Source of the DNA: Epiperipatus broadwayi
Taxonomy: Eukaryota > Onychophora > Udeonychophora > Euonychophora > Peripatidae
DNA: 64,000 nucleotides
Direction of reading: 5' to 3'
NCBI GenBank assembly: GCA_028023455.1
Contig: JAQFVV010006714.1
Span: 248,001 to 312,000, forward strand
Shown here: one piece after another, positions 23,395 to 35,775 of the stretch
How the letters are laid out: each line of letters starts with the position of its first letter
How positions within the stretch are numbered: the first letter of the stretch is position 1
Translations under genes and position numbers: made by a program
Notes under the pieces: generated by a model
Told to the model about the DNA's origin: nothing
Database searches by the model: none
What the model saw: only the letters and a program-made list of their open reading frames with translations

Positions 23395-23612
23395 TATTAT
23401 TTTATATAGTGCTATGTTTATATACTGTAATAGTGATATTAGTGATTAAGCCAATGCACATGTGCTTTAAAGATAAATTATAAATGAATACTCTCACTTT
23501 TCCAGACACAAGATATAGTTTTTAAAAAAATATGGAATGAATCCACCCATCCTTTCAACCCAAACATTTATGTATGGGCAAATCTTAAGCATATGGAAAT
23601 AAGAGCATATCC
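23395..23612 (+). repeat. Single arm of fold-back family D
   Basis: Matches 16400-16610: TTTTATATAGTGCTATGTTT, AATGCACATGTGCTTT, GAATGAATCCACCCATC and TTTATGTATGGGCAAATCTTAAG. The inverted partner arm is absent here. Confidence 0.65.
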
Positions 23613-23639
23613 AGAAAGCTGAAAAACATTGTATTAGTT

Positions 23640-24600
23640 TTATCTTTTTTGTCCATGTATCAAAGCATCAATATGGAAGCAATCCTACAAATCTGGGACA
23701 ACTGCATGTAAGGCAGCTGTGCTGATCATTCAACCACCAACGCTTGACTAGTTTTATGATCTTGTAATTGTATTTTTAAAATTTTACAGAAATATTCTTA
23801 AATGAAATTTTTAATGGCTATATATTGCACTAATGGGGTATCCAAGTTTCACTTCCATATAATAAATTAGATAAAATAATATCTGTCTACACAATTGACT
23901 TAATTGTAGTAGTTCTGTATTGTGACTAAAAACTTTACATTTTAACTTGTTAGAAGCAGAAGCAACACCTTGGAGTCTGTGTTGGACCTCACCATCCAAG
24001 TCCACCTTTCTGCTTATAAAATTACAAAGGTATTTAACCTGGTTTACATTCTCAAGTTGATAATCATCTACACTAAAACTCACTGAGGATTTTTTCTTTT
24101 ATCTCTGGTTGTTGAAAAAATGTGGAATTTTTTTAACATTGATTAATAAACCAAAATCTTTATAGGTTGCATTCAAAATATTAAGAACATTTTGTAAATT
24201 GTCTTTGGAGTTGGCAAAAATGGCACAAGCCTCAGCAAACTGTAAATCCCAGAATCCGCAATCAGTTGCTCTTGCTTTCACTTTTAATAGATTCAAATTT
24301 AAAATTTTGTTATTAATCATATTTGAACCCTGTTTCATTAAGCTACTTAACAGACAGTTATAAAGACACTGTCATAAAAACTGAAACAGTAATGGTGCAA
24401 GTACATATTCCTATTTTAACACCATTTTTTTATTTCAAATGCTTCAAAGTTTCCACTTATAGTAATAACATATGATCTCATTCCATCATGTAGAAGCTGT
24501 GTAATTATAAATAAATTTTGGTGGACAATAAATTTCAAACAATGCCATAAACCTGTCTTACTTTCAAAATTAAAACTTTATTTACACGTTAGAGTGGATA
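23640..24600 (-). pseudogene. LINE reverse transcriptase fragment
   Basis: Reading down from about 24600: a segment resembling HDGMRSYV..NFEAFEIKNGVK (palm motif before a GVxQGC-type box, in broken frame), then CGFWDLQFAEACAIFAN, where the FADD active site is changed to FAEA, and GLLINVKK. After an in-frame stop near 24097 the same frame continues with VNQVKYLCNFIS, equivalent to the KYLGS box, and VDLDGEVQHRLQ. Only the palm and thumb are present. The catalytic Asp pair is lost, so it is inactive. It differs from the RTE-like copies at 30-35 kb. Confidence 0.8.
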
Positions 24601-25099
24601 CAGAATCAGTGATAGGATAGAATTATGTCAATAAGAAAGTTTCAATGTATATGTATAAATGTGGTATGAAGCCATGTATATAGAAAATTCAAAAGTTGTA
24701 TCAGATTAATAACATAGTCTCAAGAGCATCATAAGAAAATCATAATAGTTAAATAATGCAAGTATGAGAGAAACATAAATAAATATAAATAAAATCAAAG
24801 ATTACATTAATGCCTTAAGGCAGTGTGTCATATGCATAATTAGCTAAAAATATAAAGTAAGTTAAACCAATGTATAGGGTTTGGAAATTCCATTGATTAA
24901 TGATTATCCTGGCCCAAAGAGTAATGAGGACTGTAACAATATTTACAAGTAGATATAGATAAATTAATTGTACAGTATGTAACTAATGCAAAGTTTGTGT
25001 ATTAAATATATAGGATGAATGAAAGATTTACATAGTTAAAGTTTAGATTATTCTTAAGTGAAAGATGGAATATATTATTTATTCAGTGGATGAGACAGT
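24601..25099 (-). other. Possible 3' untranslated part of the next LINE fragment; no gene
   Basis: Non-coding A+T-rich sequence directly downstream (on the minus strand) of the LINE C-terminal frame ending at 25100. No other signal was seen. Confidence 0.3.
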
Positions 25100-25657
25100 T
25101 CAAGTTTTAGGCCTAAGAAATACTTGAATTAGTAGCCTCATCTGGCTCCAGGTTTGGTCAATTAGCCAAGGGTGACAAGTTCGTTTATCCTCATCTTTTA
25201 TCTTGTAAAGGGATTTGAAAAATCGATTAACAATTGAGCCATCACAGCCATGATCAAATATCATACTACATCTGGAAGTCCAAATTGAGAATTTAATGAA
25301 AGTGGCTAATCTTATTGTTTTGAATTGACCCTTTGTAATTGCTGCATTAAGAGAAATGTTAGCAGGGTCGTTGCCATTTATCTGGTCTAACACTATATTA
25401 CAGAGATAAGTCCACAAATCACATTGATCCAGAATGTGTCCAATAGACTCCTCCTGTTTGTTACATAGGGGACAAAGGGGGTTGATGTTGCAGCCCCTTT
25501 GGTAGTGGAGAAAGGCCCCAGTGGGAAGTGCCCCAAGGATGATTTTTATTAAAAAATCAACAAATTTTGGACTCAGTTTGATTAATTTTATTAATTTGGA
25601 AAATTGAGAGATTCCTATTGGAAGTATATTAACATATTTAGTTTTCCTGGGAAACAT
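25100..25657 (-). pseudogene. LINE C-terminal domain with RT-type zinc-binding motif
   Basis: 185 open residues without internal stops. Residues about 43-80 read LPTGAFLHYQRG..NPLCPLCNKQEESIGHILDQC, the C-x2-C...H-x3-4-C arrangement of the zinc-binding domain found after the RT in many LINEs. A Trp-rich tail follows. The RT itself is not upstream (25660-26280 shows none), so this is a 5'-truncated copy, as LINEs often are. It cannot belong to the fragment at 23640-24600, which lies downstream in the wrong order. Confidence 0.72.
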
Positions 25658-26282
25658 TAATCAATAAACTTCCCAATATGATAATTTCCCCTGAAAAAGG
25701 GAACCCAACGACTGGAAGTTTTGAACAAATAAACAATACTTTATGTCAATTTAAAAAAAGTTATAATAATTTAAAGGAAATAGAAGATTAATAGTAAACA
25801 ATGGATATCTATTTCATTTATTTCAAATCCACAAGTGAAATTTTTAAGGATTTATGTAAGAATGTTTCATTCTATTAGTCAATAATTCTAAGAATGTCAT
25901 ACCTGTCAAGCAGAAAAGTAATGTCATATATCAAATTTTTTGTGATTGTATGCTATCATATATAGGTGAATCTAGATGCAGTATTGAGAAGAGATTGAAG
26001 GAGCATGATTTTTTATAAAAGCATGTAAAAAGTAAAAATGATGATGATTTAATATCTCCTTCAGTTTTTTTTTTGATCACGAAAAAACATTTAAATATAA
26101 ATTTAAATTTGATTTTGAAAATGTGAAAATTCTTCATGAAGAGAGAAACCATAGTAAAATAAAAATTAAAGAGGCAATTTTTATAAACAGGAATAAAATG
26201 CATTTAATAAATCGACAAGCTGCTAACATTAAAATATGACATTCATGGAATTTGAATTGATGACATTTGCTTCCACTTTTGT
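25658..26282. other. A+T-rich DNA, nothing recognised
   Basis: A minus-strand open frame at 25931-26203 is Phe/Lys/Ile-rich with no domain and is not called. Confidence 0.4.
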
Positions 26283-26410
26283 TTTTGAATTTAATGGCAG
26301 TTGAGGCAGGTTTAAGAAATTAACTGAAAGTACTTCTGCGGATTTAAGGATTGTTTGTAATAGTTTTTAAACTGTTAAATTTATTATTTCAATTATAATT
26401 ACAATTTTGT
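26283..26410 (+). repeat. Single arm of fold-back family B
   Basis: Matches the right arm at 12203-12302: TTAATGGCAGTTGAGG, TTAAGAAATTAAC, AAAGTACT and AATTTATTATTT follow in the same order. Diverged and lacking its partner arm. Confidence 0.6.
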
Positions 26411-26939
26411 TTTTAATTAATGGACATTTTATTTATTTTACATATATATATAATGTCAGCCTCATGACAGTTAACCAATGAATAATAGATAAACTGATGA
26501 TCACTCTTTAACTCTTGTGATAACGTTACTTAAATGACAATTTCAATAAAAAAGTTAATAGATGAAATAAATCAATATAATCATCATCTTGACTCTTATC
26601 ACATGTCAACAGCCTAATTTGTGTATAGATTAATTATTCATATATCATCAATATCTTCATATTACATTTTGACACACCACCATGTGATTATAGATATAAA
26701 TGTACACTGATATTCCCAAGCTTCACATTACAATACATTACATTGTAATTATTTTCTATAAATAAATAATAAAAGATCACTACTAAATTAATATTTAATC
26801 TATAAGTAAAAGAGTTGCACATTATTTAGTAAGAATTTTTTATAATTGCTTTAGAATGTTTCAAGAAAACTGATAGCACTATCTCAATGAAGAGGTGGTA
26901 TTCTGATAAGTATGAATAGCATTCATTTTTATATGGCCA
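26411..26939. other. A+T-rich DNA, nothing recognised
   Basis: No gene, RNA motif or paired repeat was identified. Confidence 0.4.
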
Positions 26940-27960
26940 CTAATTATTTGGTATGCTATATGTAACCTGGGGTGATGGCACTCATCCTCATCAAACCCAA
27001 GTCAATGGCTCAGAATTTAAAATATTAAATATAAATTTAATATCAAAGTAATGATAAAGTAATGAGCATTTTAACACTGTGAAATCACTCTGAGAGATCA
27101 GTACAGCTAACCATCTTAAGTATAAACACAATTAACTATAAATTCACTAGCATTATAAATAAGTAATACTCATTCATCATCATGAAGGATCAACAATCAA
27201 AATAAATCAATAGTCAATCTTGTGTCTGGATTTGAAATGGGTCTACTGTAGACCAGGCAAATTATTTAGCCCTTGCCAGCTTGGGGAAGATTATTTAAAC
27301 ATTAACTTGAATGCACAAACTTAAGTGCTAATCCATCAGAATATATAACCATAAAAACAATAATGCTGGGATATTAAAGCATGCTGACCATCATCAATGC
27401 TCTGGCCCCCTGGTGCCATTAATGTATAAGCTTAAATTCTGATGAATACTAAACTAAATAAAATGGTGCATGAACTTTAAAGAATATCCTCTTTGCACCA
27501 ATCCAGGATCACTATCATCAACTGGATGCCTTTAAACACCAGTATACTTTTTTATATATATAATAGACCATTAGCCATGAATCTAGCTCAGAGAACACAA
27601 GCTCTATAACTGTTATTGTGAGTAAAAGATCATGCAACATATAATATTCTAAAACTATTTAAAATTAAGTTCACTGGAATAATTTTAACAATGAAATATC
27701 AATTTATTAACAACAATAAAAATGAAATAAATGCCTACAGAATATGACTATACACATATAAATTAAGCCTTTTGATTTTGAATAATATACAAAAAAACAA
27801 ATATGCTATCACATTGTGATTTACATATATGTTCCAATAGGTTTGCATAAACACTGATATATCCATGCACAAGCATGTGATATAATATAAAATGAATATT
27901 TGAATTGTTATATAATAAATTATTAATTTTTACATATATATGTCTACCAGACATGCATTG
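26940..27960 (+). repeat. Dispersed repeat C, copy 1
   Basis: About 1 kb aligning in order with 62655-63735. Shared words include GAAATGGGTCT, AGACCAGGC, CTAGCATTAT or CCAGCATTAT, CATCATCAATG.TCTGGCC, CCATTAATGTA and TGATTTACAT. No ORF in either copy. The class is unknown; it may be non-coding or too decayed to read. Confidence 0.72.
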
Positions 27961-29137
27961 ATATATGCTGACAGATGTGCAGTATATTTTATTAACATAT
28001 TTGAATTGGCATAAAATAACAAAATGATTAATTTTGATTTATAAATACATTGTAATGGTTTTATATAAAATACATCTATATGTATAATTTATTAACATAT
28101 CTGAATTCACAAACCTATAAATGAAATTTTTATATGTAATTAATGACTAATGTAACATATATGTGTGTGCACATGGCAATGTATGGGCACACTGATGTTT
28201 TTTATATTATATATTTTTAATTTGTCAAAATAATAAATTTATTAAAAACATTATACTTTTCACGATTTCATAAAATCCATTCATTATTTTAACAGTAAAA
28301 GTTTTCTGCTCTTTTTTCTTTTTTTAAAAAATATTACACCTTTGACTTTGATTAATTATTAAATGTTAATAACAAGAAAAAACTTCAATTCAGCATAGAT
28401 ATTCTTTTACTTGCATTGGTTCATATTTAAATTTACAAGATAGAGTTAATTTGTGCTCATTTTAACACTTTGAAATAAATCACCAGATATCAAACAAATA
28501 AAGATAAAATATTACAGTTCTCATAAATTCATCCCTTTTATTACTATCTAATTTACCCATTTGTGTAGTTGGTAAAGTGAAAGTAAATCATTTTTTATCT
28601 GAACATAGTAAATTTTGGATGTTGCAAGTCATTTATATAGCTAATTTCTTTGAGTGTTGGCTTTTTCTAAACAGTTTTATAACTATCAGAACAACATTTT
28701 ATCTTTATCTATTTGATCTTTAGTAGGTTGTGGAAGTATTCATATAAGTTTTAATTCCACTTTATAAATGAAAATATAAGCAGATCCACAAGAAGCTTCA
28801 AGACCATCTTGGCTGATTTAAAATTCGTTTTTGTCATTATCATTCTCTAATCTATACATCTATGTAGGATTTTAGATTGAATAATGAAAATGATGCATTT
28901 GTGATCTGATTTATTGTGCAGAATATTGCATTTTTATAGTTCTGCATTTCAGTTGTTTATTTCTTTTATGCTACATATTTATCAACAAATAACACTTATG
29001 TATATATTTAACTCCACATTAAATAAAATTGTAAAATATATATTTTATAATATTATCCGTGAATGTGACTTATATATAACAAATGTATGTTGGATACAGT
29101 TAATAGTACTGTTAAATATGTTTTAAGCCAATAGACA
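27961..29137. other. A+T-rich DNA, nothing recognised
   Basis: Short TA and CA runs (28160-28180 TGTGTGTGC) and an open frame at 28914-29126 with no domain. Confidence 0.4.
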
Positions 29138-29412
29138 TCACATGACCACCTCTTCTTATGGTTGTGTATAACTGTTGTTAAAACAGGCAAAACTCTCTAT
29201 ATATATTGCCACACACTGCAAGCTAGAGTAATCAATGGATGTCAGAAGGCTCCTCACTGACGAAGGCCATAAGCCAGAAACTAGTCTGAGGATATTGGAT
29301 GAGTAGGCACTAGATGGGGATTTTATGCACAAGCCTTCTGGCTCCATTGATTACTCTAACTTGCTGTGTGTGGCAATATATATATATATAGAGAGAGTTT
29401 TGCCTGTTTTAA
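29138..29412 (+). mobile_element. Fold-back repeat family A copy with intact hammerhead
   Basis: The left end (CACATGACCACCTC, AAAACAGGCAAAACTCTC) pairs with the right end (GAGAGTTTTGCCTGTTTTAA). Inner arms carry AGAGTAATCAATGGATG and its inverse. The left arm is shortened so the ribozyme follows it almost directly. A (TA)6 run sits in the right arm. Confidence 0.8.
29251..29292 (+). ncRNA. Hammerhead ribozyme with intact core
   Basis: Stem I is six Watson-Crick pairs (TCCTCA/TGAGGA). The core CTGACGA fits CUGANGA. Stem II is AGGC-CATAA-GCCA with three pairs above an A-A, then GAAA, palindromic ACTAGT stem III and cleavage nucleotide C at 29286. Where other copies have a G-U pair in stem I this copy has A-U, a paired change. 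This is one of the three copies most likely to self-cleave. Confidence 0.8.
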
Positions 29413-30529
29413 ATATGTTTTACTATGTAGTTTAGTTTATATAATGCTGAATCCCATATGTGTGTATGTTTAAGCTTTCGTAGAAAGTTAGTAGCAAAAT
29501 TAATGTTTAATGTGTTTTTTTTAAATAGCTAGTATTTCATTTGATAAAATGTGTCTCTAGTATAAATAATTAATAAACTTTTCTTTTTAAAAGATAGAGC
29601 TTATTTATACATTATTCATCGTGCCTTGAAGTTAATGTTAATATATAATTTATTTTTAATTTTCGACGGATAATAATACTGAAAAAAGAACATGTAAATA
29701 AAATTTGTATCACAAATATCAATTGTCTTTACAAAAAAAACTAATTTCATGTTAATTTTATATTTTTTGAAATATTAATATATATAAATGCTTTAATAAT
29801 ATTATGACAATTTATTATTCTACTGACACGCTACGATTTGATCGATTCGTTTTAAGCTCCCATGATTATTATTTATAATTAGCTCGCGTTTAATATAGTT
29901 TATTCTCGTTTAAAAATAATAAAAAAAAATAATGGAATGTTTTAAAGTGTCTTCACTTAGGCCAATCTCATGATGGATTTTAAATATAAAAAACAAATTG
30001 ATTTATAAATATGTAATGAAATATTTACTGAATACAACAACAACAACAATAAAATAAAAGAATTCTGAGTCTTCAAATTGAAGGAAATTCACAGTGCTGT
30101 CATTTTCTTTTTTGTGTGTGTTAATGGATAGGATGCAATACCTGATTGTCCACTTGCATCGCATAATTTAGCAATGTGTTAATACGTGAAAGCTGACGAT
30201 AGTTTTAAAAAAATCTTAATTTGGTCAAGTGGAACTGTTGTATTCATTGGTCTTTGAATATCACTTAAATCCAAATGCTATACAATTATTAAAATCATGC
30301 CTATGATTGAAATTGTATGTGTGAATGGCTCATAATTTTTCATCTTGGAGAAATAACTTTTAAATTTTTACTACTGTTATTATAAATATCTCCTATATTT
30401 TATTTCTTTAAAATTTTTAACAATCTGTAATCAAAAAATAGTAATTGTGCTGAGAATACATAATATTTATGAAGTAATAATCTTCAAATACACTTACTGT
30501 TACAAATCAAACTTGAATAAATTCACAAA
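29413..30529. other. A+T-rich DNA, nothing recognised
   Basis: Includes a (CAA)n stretch near 30035. No gene or structured repeat was seen. Confidence 0.4.
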
Positions 30530-33200
30530 TAATTCTCTTTATCATCATTTTTAACTATTACCAATTCACTACAAGATAAACATCTCTCCAAGTTTAATCT
30601 AATTTCTGTATTTCTAGCCTCTCTTTTCCACATGACTCCAACACAGGTCCTTAACTCATCTATCCACCTCAAATTTAGTCTTTTTCTAGGTCTTTTACAA
30701 TATCGTGAAATCCAGTTTAATATTTCAGCTGTTCATCTATTATTATTTCTTTTAATAATATATCCAGCCCAGCTCCACTTCAGTCTCTTAATTTGTTTAA
30801 TAATGTCAGTAACATCTATTTGTTCTCTCACTTATTCATTTTGTTTTTTTATTCCTTATTATTATCCTAAAATACATCTCTCGATATTTCACTGCATGAT
30901 CTAAAAGTATTTATATTGCTCTCTTGTTAAATGCCAAAGTCTCAGAGCCATAAGTAAGGAAATGGTGTAACACATTTATTTAAAATCTTCCTTTTCAAAT
31001 ATATTGGCATATTTTCTTTAATATTGAGTTATTTTTATCAAAATCAATCCTCCAAATTTAAATCTATGATTAATTTTATCCATTATGTTTTCAATTATAT
31101 TAATAATCTCACCATAAGATTAATAGTTGTTAACTTCTTCTAATTCAACATTAATTAATCTTTATTTTTTGCTTTTGAAAAAAATCCATTCAATAATACT
31201 TTAATCTTTTTAGCATTTATCTTTAGGCCTAATTTCTTATTGATAACTTTTCCGACATTATTTGCAAAAAGTATCATCTGCAAAATATAGATGACTTAAA
31301 TAATCTCCATCTACTTTTACTCCTTTAACTTTCCATTTTAATCTACAAAATGTTTTTGCAAAGTTCTTGCAACAAATTCAGAAATATAAAATTACCCTGT
31401 AATATATGTATATTTTTTTAATGTTAATCTTCTTAATATCACTATATAATATAATTATTGTTCTTAAGAATCTAATAATAATCTAGGACTACTTTTTGAT
31501 GATTCAATGCTTTAATCATTGAAGAAATGCTTATAGAACCAAGTGCTTTTATATAATCTACAAATCCAAAGTACAATGGCAACTCATGTTCATGGTCTTT
31601 TCAATAATTTCTCTTAATACTTTAATGTGATGTACTGTACTAAAGTCACTTTTAAATCCAGTTTGTTTGTTTTTTGGTTGGTTAAAATCTTAGTAAAGGT
31701 TTTGTAAAGAACTAATAAAAAAACTGATGTCTGTGATATTTAATATCTTCTTTATCACCTTTTTTAAATATCATTATTAGTACTGCATTCTTACAATCAT
31801 TTATATATTTATTATTTAGACATTTGGTATATAACTTTGCCAACAACTTTTTTATTTCCTCATCTACTTCTTTTAAGTCATCGATTACAATTCCATAATT
31901 ACCTGAACCTTTTCCCATCTATATATATTTAATTGCATATCTCATTTCATCCTTTAAAATGCTTGACAATACAAAGATATAATTATCATAGGGATAACTT
32001 TTGTTTGTTTGTTTTTATTATATAATTCTTTATATAACTCTTTTACATTTCACTTTCTTCTTATTGCAGAAATAAGCTTTCTACCAATACCATGATGTTG
32101 TTTTATACTTTTGATACATTCATTCCCTTTTATAGCTTCCCTTGCTAATTCATAAATATATTTTTATATCATTATTAACTCCTTTTCATACTATTTTATA
32201 AAATTTTAGATATTCAGTTTTTAATTCATGATTTTTATATATTTCATATTTCTTCTTTCCTTTGTAAATTATTTTGTCTCAATAGAAATTTTACTGGTCA
32301 GTTACTGCTTTTTGGTACCAGCTATCTTTATTACAGTTCTTAATAGTGTATCAAGTTGTCTTTCTATTGATATTATTCAAATCTTAACCATCTTCAAACA
32401 TTTTTAATACTTTAAAACAGTTTGGAAGTTCTAATTTAAATTCTTTCAAATGTTTCTGAAGATTAAGAATATCAACTGTGAATATTGTTTCTTAAATTAT
32501 TCTTGTCTCTCTAATTTTATATTAATATTTACCTTACATCTTACTAGCCAATAATCATTTCCTAAATTGAATTGCAATCTTGAAATACATATTTTTGTTA
32601 GTCAAAATATAATCCAATTCTGCTGTACCTTCATTTGGATGCTTCAGTGTCAATTTATTTTTAGTATTTTTCTCAAAGAAAGAATTCATAATATATAATT
32701 TTTTTCCTGTAAACTTCATAAATCTATCCTTTTATTTTTATTACCATAATCAAATTTACCCATAGCATTTTATATTTTAATTGTTTATCAATTCTAGCAT
32801 TAAATTTCCCCATGACAATTTTAAAATATTGCTGATCTGATCAAAAGCTTATGGTATACCCATATTAAAATCTCTACTTTTTTTATCACAATGAGAACTT
32901 ATTAGGGCATAAACCTGAACTTGTTATGAGATAAACCTAAATTATCTGCATTTGATATATTTCATTAAATTGAATAACTAATTTTGTCATTCTATCTGAT
33001 ACACCATCAATCTCCACAATGTTGTTCTTCCATAAATCCTACTCCAATTCTACTTCATTTGTGCTTGCAATATTTGTGCCTTCATAGTATTGCATATGTC
33101 CACCTTTTAAATCAATTGTCTTTTCATCTTCTAATTTTACAAAGTCCAGTATTGTACCATTTAATATTAAACAGTTCATTCTGAGTTTGTGCAATCTTCC
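30530..33200 (-). pseudogene. RTE/BovB-like LINE, copy 1, endonuclease to C-terminus, heavily decayed
   Basis: The longest of three related copies. From 33200 down: endonuclease pieces ISSHCDKK (about 32905), MGKFNARID (about 32815) and KHPNEGTAELDYIL (about 32630); then RT pieces, the best at 31918-31712 with KKLLAKLYTKCLNN and KNAVLIMIFKKGDKEDIK; then LYFADDT (about 31290), an FADD active site; then the C-terminal region to about 30540. Many stops and frameshifts. Its 3' part aligns along its length with the copy at 34706-35767. The family nicks DNA with an APE-type endonuclease and reverse-transcribes in place. Confidence 0.82.
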
Positions 33201-34697
33201 TTCAATTGAAAAGTAATTAGCAGCTTAAATATCTAAATAAAATACAGACTGGGTCCACAATCAGGGAATTTTTATTACCCTCCACCTTTAGTCACCATTT
33301 TCTGCTTTGGCTGGCAATTTTATAGCTTTCTGGAAATAAGGGTCACAATTTAGTTTTGTTTATTGTGGTTGTAAATACCTTTTTAAAAAAAGTTCATTCA
33401 CATATACTCATTCATTCTGCCTTCAAGAAAACTCCATTGATTTTTAGTAGACATAATAAGAATTGAAAAGAAAAACTGTAATGTTTCTTGACATTAAGTT
33501 CAGAGATAAAAAACCAATAAACACACCACATTGGCTGATGCATGTTGGTAAGCAGTCTATCCATGTTTGTATTATATGAATAATTATATAGTAATAACAG
33601 ATAGAATAAGGAATGGGCATTATGAAGTCATTCTTCTTAGTTCCTTTAAGACTTTGAAGAGAAATCAAAGTGTTTCCTTTCACCTAAAAGCAAACCCTTT
33701 TTGCATCCAACTTCTATTGACATAATTAGTTTTTGTCTAATTAGCAAATAACATTAATACAAGTGGGTAATATTTGAAGATTTATTAAAATCTAATTTAT
33801 AAAATATGCACATTTGAATTACTTTAGAAATAATATATATTTTGTTTATTTGTATCGAGATTAGTCAGGACTAAATTATTAATACTGGATATGACCATCG
33901 ATATTTTATTCTTATCAGCCAAAACTGTAGTGTATATCTTTTTACATTTTGATATTCTATATTTAGTTTTTTGGTAAATGTATATTTTTCTAATGTGTAA
34001 TCAGTCATCCATAGGCCTATACACACAGATAGATATATATATATATATTGTAATGTAATGCACCCTCTCAACGAGATAAGTTAAGAAAGTCACATCTTAC
34101 TATAATCAGATTTAAGGTCTTCATATAGGATGCCATGAATGATATGATTTGATTTTGATATAAAATATATATATTCCAAATAAATAATTTATTATTAGAT
34201 TATTAATATAAATTATATCTAAACCACATCAAATCAATCTTCACCTTAATAGATTTAATCGTTAGACTCGGATTTCAAACTCAGGGAAATTTAACAATTG
34301 ATTAATTCTTTAACATGGGTTTCATAAAGTTAATATAATAATCAACAATGATTATATATTAAATGTTTGATCTTATCTTATAAAATCAAATAAATAAAAT
34401 AAATTAAAGACTTCATTTAGTTTAATATACAACAATAATTATTTATTTAATAAATAAATAAATTAAACTTTATATATATATATTTCTAAATATTAAGACT
34501 ACTATATTAAAACTATTATATAATTAGATTATACAAATAATAATTTAATTATTTATATATAATGTTTTTATCAGTTAAAATGATTCTATATAATTATAAT
34601 TATTAATTATAAAAAAAATATATAAATATATTTCATACCAATGTTAATCATTTATCCAACTACAATAAACAATGGTTATTAGACTATTTGAGTTAGT
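33201..34697. other. A+T-rich DNA, nothing recognised
   Basis: 33240-33700 is slightly more complex but has no recognisable domain. The open frames on the minus strand at 33444-33683 and 33871-34071 are not supported as genes. Confidence 0.4.
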
Positions 34698-34724
34698 ACA
34701 AAGTAGTCATCATCATCATCATCA

Positions 34725-35060
34725 TCAACCATTATCAATCCACTGCCAGATGAAGATCTCTCCAAGTTCAATCCATCTTTTCCGATCTTTAGCTTCTCTT
34801 CTCCACATCATCCCTGCACACTTTTTTATTTCATCCATCCATCTCACATGTGGTCTCATTCTGGATCTTTTACAATTTCTTGGAATCCCATTTAAATTTT
34901 CAACCATCCATCTATTATCATCCCTTCTAGCAATATGTCCAGCCCAACTCCACTTCAGTCTTTTAATTTTTTCAAAGAGATCAGTAAGACTTGTTTGTTC
35001 TCTTACCCATACATTGCATTTTTGATCTCTTCTTGTTACTCCCAACATGCTTCTCTCCAT
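34725..35060 (-). pseudogene. C-terminal domain of RTE-like LINE copy 2
   Basis: 111 open residues beginning ERSMLGVTRRDQ, with LKWSWAGHIARRDDNRW, RMRPHVRWMDEIKK and WIELGEIFIWQW. This is the conserved RTE/BovB-type C-terminal block (WAGHVARRxD...GRPxxRWxDEI). It is separated from the RT frame at 35298-35767 by stops or a frameshift. Confidence 0.88.
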
Positions 35061-35297
35061 ACTTCTTTAAGTGGTTTGAAGTCTCTGTATTGCTCTTCTA
35101 TTAAGTATTCAAGTCTCAGATCCATAAGTAAGAACTGGCAAAACACATTTATTAAAAACCTTCCTTTTCAAACACATAGGCATATTTCCTTTTAGTATCA
35201 AGTTATTTCTACCAAAAGCACTCCAACCAAGTTTAATTGTATGATTAATTTCATCCATTATGTTTCCATCTGTATTAATAATCTGACCAAGGTATCT

Positions 35298-35767
35298 TTA
35301 ACTGTTAACTTCTTCTAATTCATCATAATCAATTCTTATTTTCATATTTTGAGAAAATCTATTAAATATCACGTTAGTCTTTTTAAGATTTATCTTTAGT
35401 CCTACTTTCCTACTTTCATCTGATAACTCCTGCAACATTTTCTGTAACTCTAAAGCATTATTTGCAAAAACAACTCCATCATCTGCAAAATCGAAATGAC
35501 TTAAATAATCTCCATTTACTTTCACTCCTTTAGCTTCCCATTTTAATCCACAAAATACTTCTTGCAGCACTGCTGTAAAAAGTTTTGGAGATATGGAGTC
35601 ATCCTGTTTTACACTCTTCTCAATGTTGACTTTCCTACTATCATTATGTAATCTAATGGTTGCTGTTGCATTTTTATAAATATTCTTTAAAATATGACAA
35701 TATGCTGGATCTATACCTTGATGATCCAATGCTTTATTCACTGAAGAAATGTTTATAGAATCAAATA
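35298..35767 (-). pseudogene. RT domain of RTE-like LINE copy 2
   Basis: About 155 open residues. FDSINISSVNKAL is the palm helix after the first catalytic Asp; IYKNATATIRLHND and SVKQDDSISPKLFTAVL form the GVRQGD-type box; FDFADDGVVFANN carries the FADD catalytic pair; then ELSDESRKVGLKINLKKT. It ends at an in-frame stop near 35298. The fingers and endonuclease are missing because of 5' truncation. Confidence 0.88.
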
Positions 35768-35775
35768 ACAAAGTA

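Larger units (their letters stand above)
34706..35767 (-). mobile_element. RTE/BovB-like LINE, copy 2, 5'-truncated insertion with 8-bp target duplication
   Basis: The direct repeat ACAAAGTA at 34698-34705 and 35768-35775 bounds the copy exactly. On the minus strand the copy starts inside the RT, as expected for 5' truncation. It ends in a (TGA)n tail (plus-strand TCATCATCATCATC at 34706), the kind of short simple repeat that RTE elements end in. This is the least diverged of the three copies. Confidence 0.85.
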
